The position numbers and the translations under genes are program-made. From positions 1,166,572-1,230,571 of the forward strand of contig SJOL01009403.1 in the NCBI GenBank assembly GCA_004794785.1: DNA of 64,000 nt. The letters are read 5' to 3'. Source of the DNA: Opisthorchis felineus (Eukaryota > Platyhelminthes > Trematoda > Opisthorchiida > Opisthorchiidae). The notes under the pieces are model-generated. The model was given only the letters and a program-made list of their open reading frames with translations. It was not told where the DNA came from and searched no databases. Shown here piece by piece: positions 55,201 through 61,200 of the stretch. Within the stretch, counting starts at the first letter, position 1; every line of letters starts with the position of its first letter.

Positions 55201-58200
55201 CTTTTTCTACCTACTGGATGGGAACCATGTTCCAGAATATAATTTTCACATAAACTTTGATAGTGGTAATGTTAGGTCAACTCGAATTTTTATCTCTTCA
55301 CCCCAAAGGACTTTTGAAGAGAAAGCCGACGAGGTGCTGGAAGAATGTTACCAGGAGGACCGAGTACGCACGCAACTTTTGTTGTCTCGGAAACTTGACT
55401 TTTATGGTGGCACATCTGTGATTCGCCTAGCAGCTCGTGGACGTTGCATCCGTTTCATGGCGCATCCCTGTTGTCAAGAGCTCTTATCCGGGGTGTGGAT
55501 GGGTGAACTTTCGCCGAAATTCACCTTCATACAGGTAAGTAGTTGATCAATAATGACACTACATGGTTTGATGCAAAACGTGTGTAGGGTTCTGATCTGT
55601 TATGGATTTTTGGCTTGAGTAAGACGTGGGAAATTTTTCTATTGGATGGGCGTCTAGAAACACATACTTAAGGCATTAACACAGCAGTCTTGTTGGAAGG
55701 AGAAGAAGCATTGTTTTTTTATACCAACTTTTCCGAACAATATACGGGGATGGGATAGGAAACAAATATGTCATGATCCTAACTGGAGAGAAATCAGTAG
55801 GTTTGTTTGTAGACAGTTTTCAGTATTCGTATTCACGTCAGTTAAGTTTCAACAGTCTCCCTCGTATCTTGGCCCAAACATTCTAGTTATTGCACATCAA
55901 AACGGGAATGTATGGACTTAAGTTTCTTTCGTACTGGAGCCCATCGGCTCCCCTGGTTTTGGAACCCCGGATATCTAATTGAGAGGACGGCCTGTAACCA
56001 CCACCTCACCAGCGCACCCTGGACACAGATGAATTATCACGCCTGAATAAGTGAACATGCTGGCGCTTGAGCAATGAGATTGGTTGGACCAGTGTCTCGA
56101 AAGAGGAATAAAAAGTTACTAGCTATACATCAATGAGTCAAGTTTGGGCAATTCATCGGACTGATTTGGTGTTCTCAGCGAGCAAATGAATAGAACGACT
56201 TTGCCATTAGAGTAAAAATGGTTGGATCTGAACGTTTATATTTTTAAGCTTCGGCGAAGACAGTCATAGTAACTGATTAAACCATGGTATTCTTAACGAG
56301 AACGAAGGTGGGTGTTGTGACGACACCCCCTGTACTCCTCCGCCGGGGTTTCGTGCCGCCCATTTGAAAGCACAACCATGCTGCTTATCGTATGCCACCT
56401 CTCACGATACCGATATCCAGACGACTAGCAACGCTTTCAAGGCCGTAGGACACTACGATTGGTTTGTTTTTCTCCACCTTGCCCTGTACAGCATTTCCTC
56501 ACTTTTGCCCGCCACAAGTTCGCGTGCACAAACTCTCGTCCTCAGGTACCTTCTGGCTGCGACAACTGGTGACGTGAGCCATTTCTGAGTATCTGACGTT
56601 GAACTTCCTACAAATTACTACCCTTCCATCATCGCTAAACCTCATGTAGCATTGCGGATACAGTGGAAAATAGTGTCCACCGATTATTTCAACCAAACTG
56701 TTACATTAAATACACCTCTGAAGCTCACGGAAAGTAGCAAGTTGTAGGTGTTGCGTCAAAAGTTGGGAAACGAGGGCTAAAAATTAGTTGTTTTTTTGGA
56801 CTGCATGGTGCTGTGGCTGTTTATGACGCTATATGGTCGATTCTTCGAACCTTTTCACGACTCGGTCCCGGTTTTCTCAGCTATGATGAGTCTGGTGAAC
56901 CGTTCGAGACGAGTGTTGAATTCGGTGATTATTCCAACTTCTCTCGGAAAAAAAAACTGGGAGTACATTCTTAGCACAACAGCTGTTAACTGGAGTGCCA
57001 GATAACCGTATTCGTGAATGCCTACTATTCCTGGGCACTACCAGTCCTAATCGGGAATGCTGTTGTGACATAGCGAGTCCCAAGATCGAAATTCAAAGGA
57101 AGTGTAAAGTGGTTGAAGCTGAACAGTCTGCTGTTCAACTCTCAAAATTACGCAAGATTGGTAGGGTCACGGGATCGCAGACTACAACATTTTTTCACAT
57201 CGCGCAAAGTATCCAGAATGTTCAGCTTGGAGGACAATGCTATAAGTGTGTAAAACAAGGGTACCACGCCAAATGCTGCCGATCCACTCAACGAACTCAG
57301 GTGGCGTATTTGTCGGTGTCTGATACGCATGGTCAAAACATTACCCCAGAACAGATCATTTTCTTAGTCCTTCCTGGTCCGGCATATAACACAGATTATG
57401 TTCAAAACTCCAACGTTTGGGCGTTCGCCCGTGTACTCCCGTGCTGCAACTACAAACGTACTTGTTGACCGGCAGGTGATCACTGTCAGTAAAATCTGCT
57501 AGCGTTGTTTATCTCACTTTCCTATAAAACCTCCCGAGTGACTATGGTTGGATTCAACATCGTGAATCTTCGCTTTCATAAGTTTTGGAGTACCGTTGCC
57601 GTTTACATAACAGCTGCAGAGTGTACATCAATACTCGGTCGTAATGCCATGTTGCCTTACATGTAACATGTAGCAATGGACTGATCTCAGTGGAACTTCG
57701 CTCCATAGTCTCCATCCTAGGTTTCCCAAAGACGAAGCTGCTAGGATACGATTCTGCCAGTGCCACACACAACTGAGGCCGTACCACAAATCAGCAGCTC
57801 CAAGCCAGCCGCGGTCTACAGCTTTAGCGGCACTTTTTGCGGTGTCACAAATATCTATCGGCGGCGGTCGACCAATCATGGGCCACCGCAATCCAGTACC
57901 ACTCCGCCAATCACACACAGCACCTGACCCGCTGCTTGTTTTAGCAAAAAGGGGGGTGATGCTGTGGTTGGGTGTTCCGGTCATGCCTGTCGAAGTTCTC
58001 TGTTGCCCGTATTCTTTCCGCATATCGTGCCTCCAGTTGATACGCCCACATCTCACGACATCGATATCCAGACGACCAATTGCGTGTGAATGACCCACAA
58101 CCGTAGAAGGTCACGACACTGGGTGGGTTATTCCCCTCCATCTGCACGTCCACCAGCCCATGGTTTTCGTCTCCAGATTTCTTTGCGTCAAGGCGGTGCC

Positions 58201-61200
58201 AAGCCGGGCTCGTATTCAATGACTGGCGATAGTTTCACAAATGTATACTACACTGAACAGAGCTCAAACACATGGTTCGGTACATTCACGGGTAAAAATG
58301 GAAAAGGGGTTTCAGCATCAAGTAGATTACCCCGTAGTCGGACTAAGTCATTGAATCCTAAGTTAAGAGGCCCCAACCGTTTCTCTTGAATACAGAATTG
58401 TTGGTTATGAATGTTCTCCACAAGTGACAGCTAAGAATGCACCGTTCTTCAGCTGTAAACAACTTCCGTAATGTCATCATTCGTCACATCCAGTTGGGTA
58501 CAGTTAGCTGTCTCCACAATGAGATCTTCTATCATTTGTCGGTCTGTTTAGATTCGTCGTTCAAAGTCTTCTCATTTATCACCAAATAAGTTTTCAAAAG
58601 TTCGAAAGATATCATGCAGTACAGATTTGGCGTCCACATATCGGTAAGAGTGTCATGCCGGGTAAACATTCCGTTAAAGTTGTTCGGTTCGTTCCACTAT
58701 AGTGCTGAAACACCGAAGTGCTCCCGAGTCATAATAATTCATATTGCATCGCTTCAAACTAAACTAAGAGTACAAAGTGAGTAAATAACAAGTTTCTAGA
58801 ACGGACACTTGTAATAAGACTCCCATATGTACAAATAAGGTCGAGGCATTCTGGACCAAGTCGAAAACAGTAGTTCTCAGACTGTTCACCTACTCGTCCC
58901 CTGGTTCCCAATACACGGTGCCACAGTCTCCTTATCTATATGCACTACTTGAAACGCAAAAGTTGTAGTCCACACTAATGGTCCCCCGAAGAGTACACAA
59001 CGGCACTCTCAGGCAGGCACAATTCAATGTGCTATTCTTCAGAAAAAAGGTCAATTCACTAGAGACTTCAATCTACTTTTCTCCGTAGTATCTTGAGCTT
59101 GAGAAATGGGTGTTGTTTTTGAAAGTTAGAAAAAAAGCACATTGGTTACATGTGAAATTTTCTCAGGTAAGTGCAATTTGGGAAACATAATCAGTCAGTT
59201 TGTTTTGTTTCACAACTAATCACATTCTTCACATACTTTTTTCGTCTCGGCACGTCTTTTTCAAAATGGGTCTAGGCCAGTAAATCTTAATGATTAAGTT
59301 TAGTCAGCGCATTGTCTACTTGGTCAGCTGTTGTCGACTAGTTTCCATTCTAACTCTGTTATCCTGGGGGTATTATAAAAACCTTATCTGGAATAAAATC
59401 CCTATAATCAGCTCTACCGGCAAGCAAACATCGACTCGAGCAGGAAACATGATTGCATGCACAAACGCGTGTGCTTTGAAAACGTCACAGGAATGTTAGC
59501 AACGAATTAGTTTATTTGAAAAAGGCAGTGAGAACTACAAAGTTGCGGGGTGAATTTCTTTCGTATACTCTGTTCCGCTGTAGAACTTGTAAGAAAGCAT
59601 ACGATACATATTACAGTGAAGCATACATTTGCATAATTCTAGAACAACTCGACCGACCAATAACACCAAAGTAGTCTCGGAGCGCTTCTTAGGTCCTTCT
59701 GAGCGCAGTAGACAGGCTTGAAATGTTTAGTCAGTATGGCCTCAGGGAATTTCAACATCTGTAGTTGTCTGCATCGTGCCATAAGCTAAAATGATTTGTT
59801 AGGTTCAACTCTGTGACCTTTGTCGATTAGGTGCTTACCGACAGACGATTTAACCATGGATTCGATCAGCGTTGGGTTAGGGTTAGCTGACCTAATACGG
59901 AGTTTTTTGGACACGCTCCTTTGCTTGTGTTGTCAGTTGTATCGATGTACTCACTACCGCAACTGCAGGTGAATTGGTAAATCCAATGAGTTGTGGGTGA
60001 AATGAAGTCGGCATGATGACTGGTGACAGTGGTACGCCCCATGTATATGCTTTTGCACAGAACTGCGCCTCAGCGTAAGTCCGGTGCAGGGATAGGTTTA
60101 GTTACTGTTTATGCCATCCCGCTTCGCAAACACACAATCAAAGGTTCTACAAATTCATTACGCTAACAACAAAGCTCATAAACTGCTGTCGGGGTAATGG
60201 TGTGAAATCTAGTTTTACACGCGCAATTTGACTTTCATCTCAATCAAAACGGCTTCATCGCTATACCACGTACCTCCTAACTGGGTCCTGCAGAATAGGA
60301 TACGAAAGCCAGCCACCAGTTCCAATGAAAACTAGCTGATTTGCTGCCTGGTTTCAGCTTTTTCCTACTGCCACGCTCTTGCATGACCATCCCCGTCTCA
60401 CGCTCGCCCTACTGAGGCGAGTGTACTGACCGATCAATACGGCGATTCGCTCACCTGCCCGCGTGGCCTACTCTGCTGACCCATCAACAATAGGCTTTGG
60501 ATATCGGGCGCGACAAATGCGCTGGGAATAAGGTTATTTGCATGTGCAGAAAGCTTATTGTGGAAGGTCAGCACAGACTGCTGACCTGGATACCCCTACG
60601 CAATTCGAGATTCAGCGAACCGATACTTTTGCTCAGCAGGCTCATCAGCATTCGAACTCTCAAGTACAACACAGGCGTCTCATTGGGCGCGCTTGGGTGA
60701 CGGAAATCCAAACCAAACAATTGGTTGGATATCCGAGAACGTTTCCGAATTTGTTCTTGTTTGGAAACGACATGATCTCGGAATATGCGTTTAGTTGGAC
60801 GCATTCAAACCGTTATTCCATGACAATATTTTACGCAGTGTTGCAGCATAATACTAGTGATGCCTTGCAACTGACAGCCAAGGGGCAGTTGGTGTGCAAA
60901 TGCCTGCAGAATGATGTCAACAGAATCATCTTTTCCAAGCAAGTGAAGTTTTTCGGTTTGATGACGTGAATACGCATGTTTGATATATCAACAGCTGCTC
61001 GCATTTCTGTAACATTCAATCAGCAATGGGTCAGTTTTATTGCAGCAATCATCTGGGTTGTTTTCATGATTCGTCGTGTAGCCCACTGCTTCGCTTTCGC
61101 TAACACAACGACGGCTGCTTTCGGTGGTTGAACACACTTTGGGAATTTTTAAGTGGGCACAGGCGGAGGGCCTTTGAAACCAGTCGTTCAAGTTCGTTTG

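Noticed and set aside
59873..59888. TTAGGGTTAG stretch as interstitial telomere repeat
   Set aside because: Only two partial units, easily by chance.
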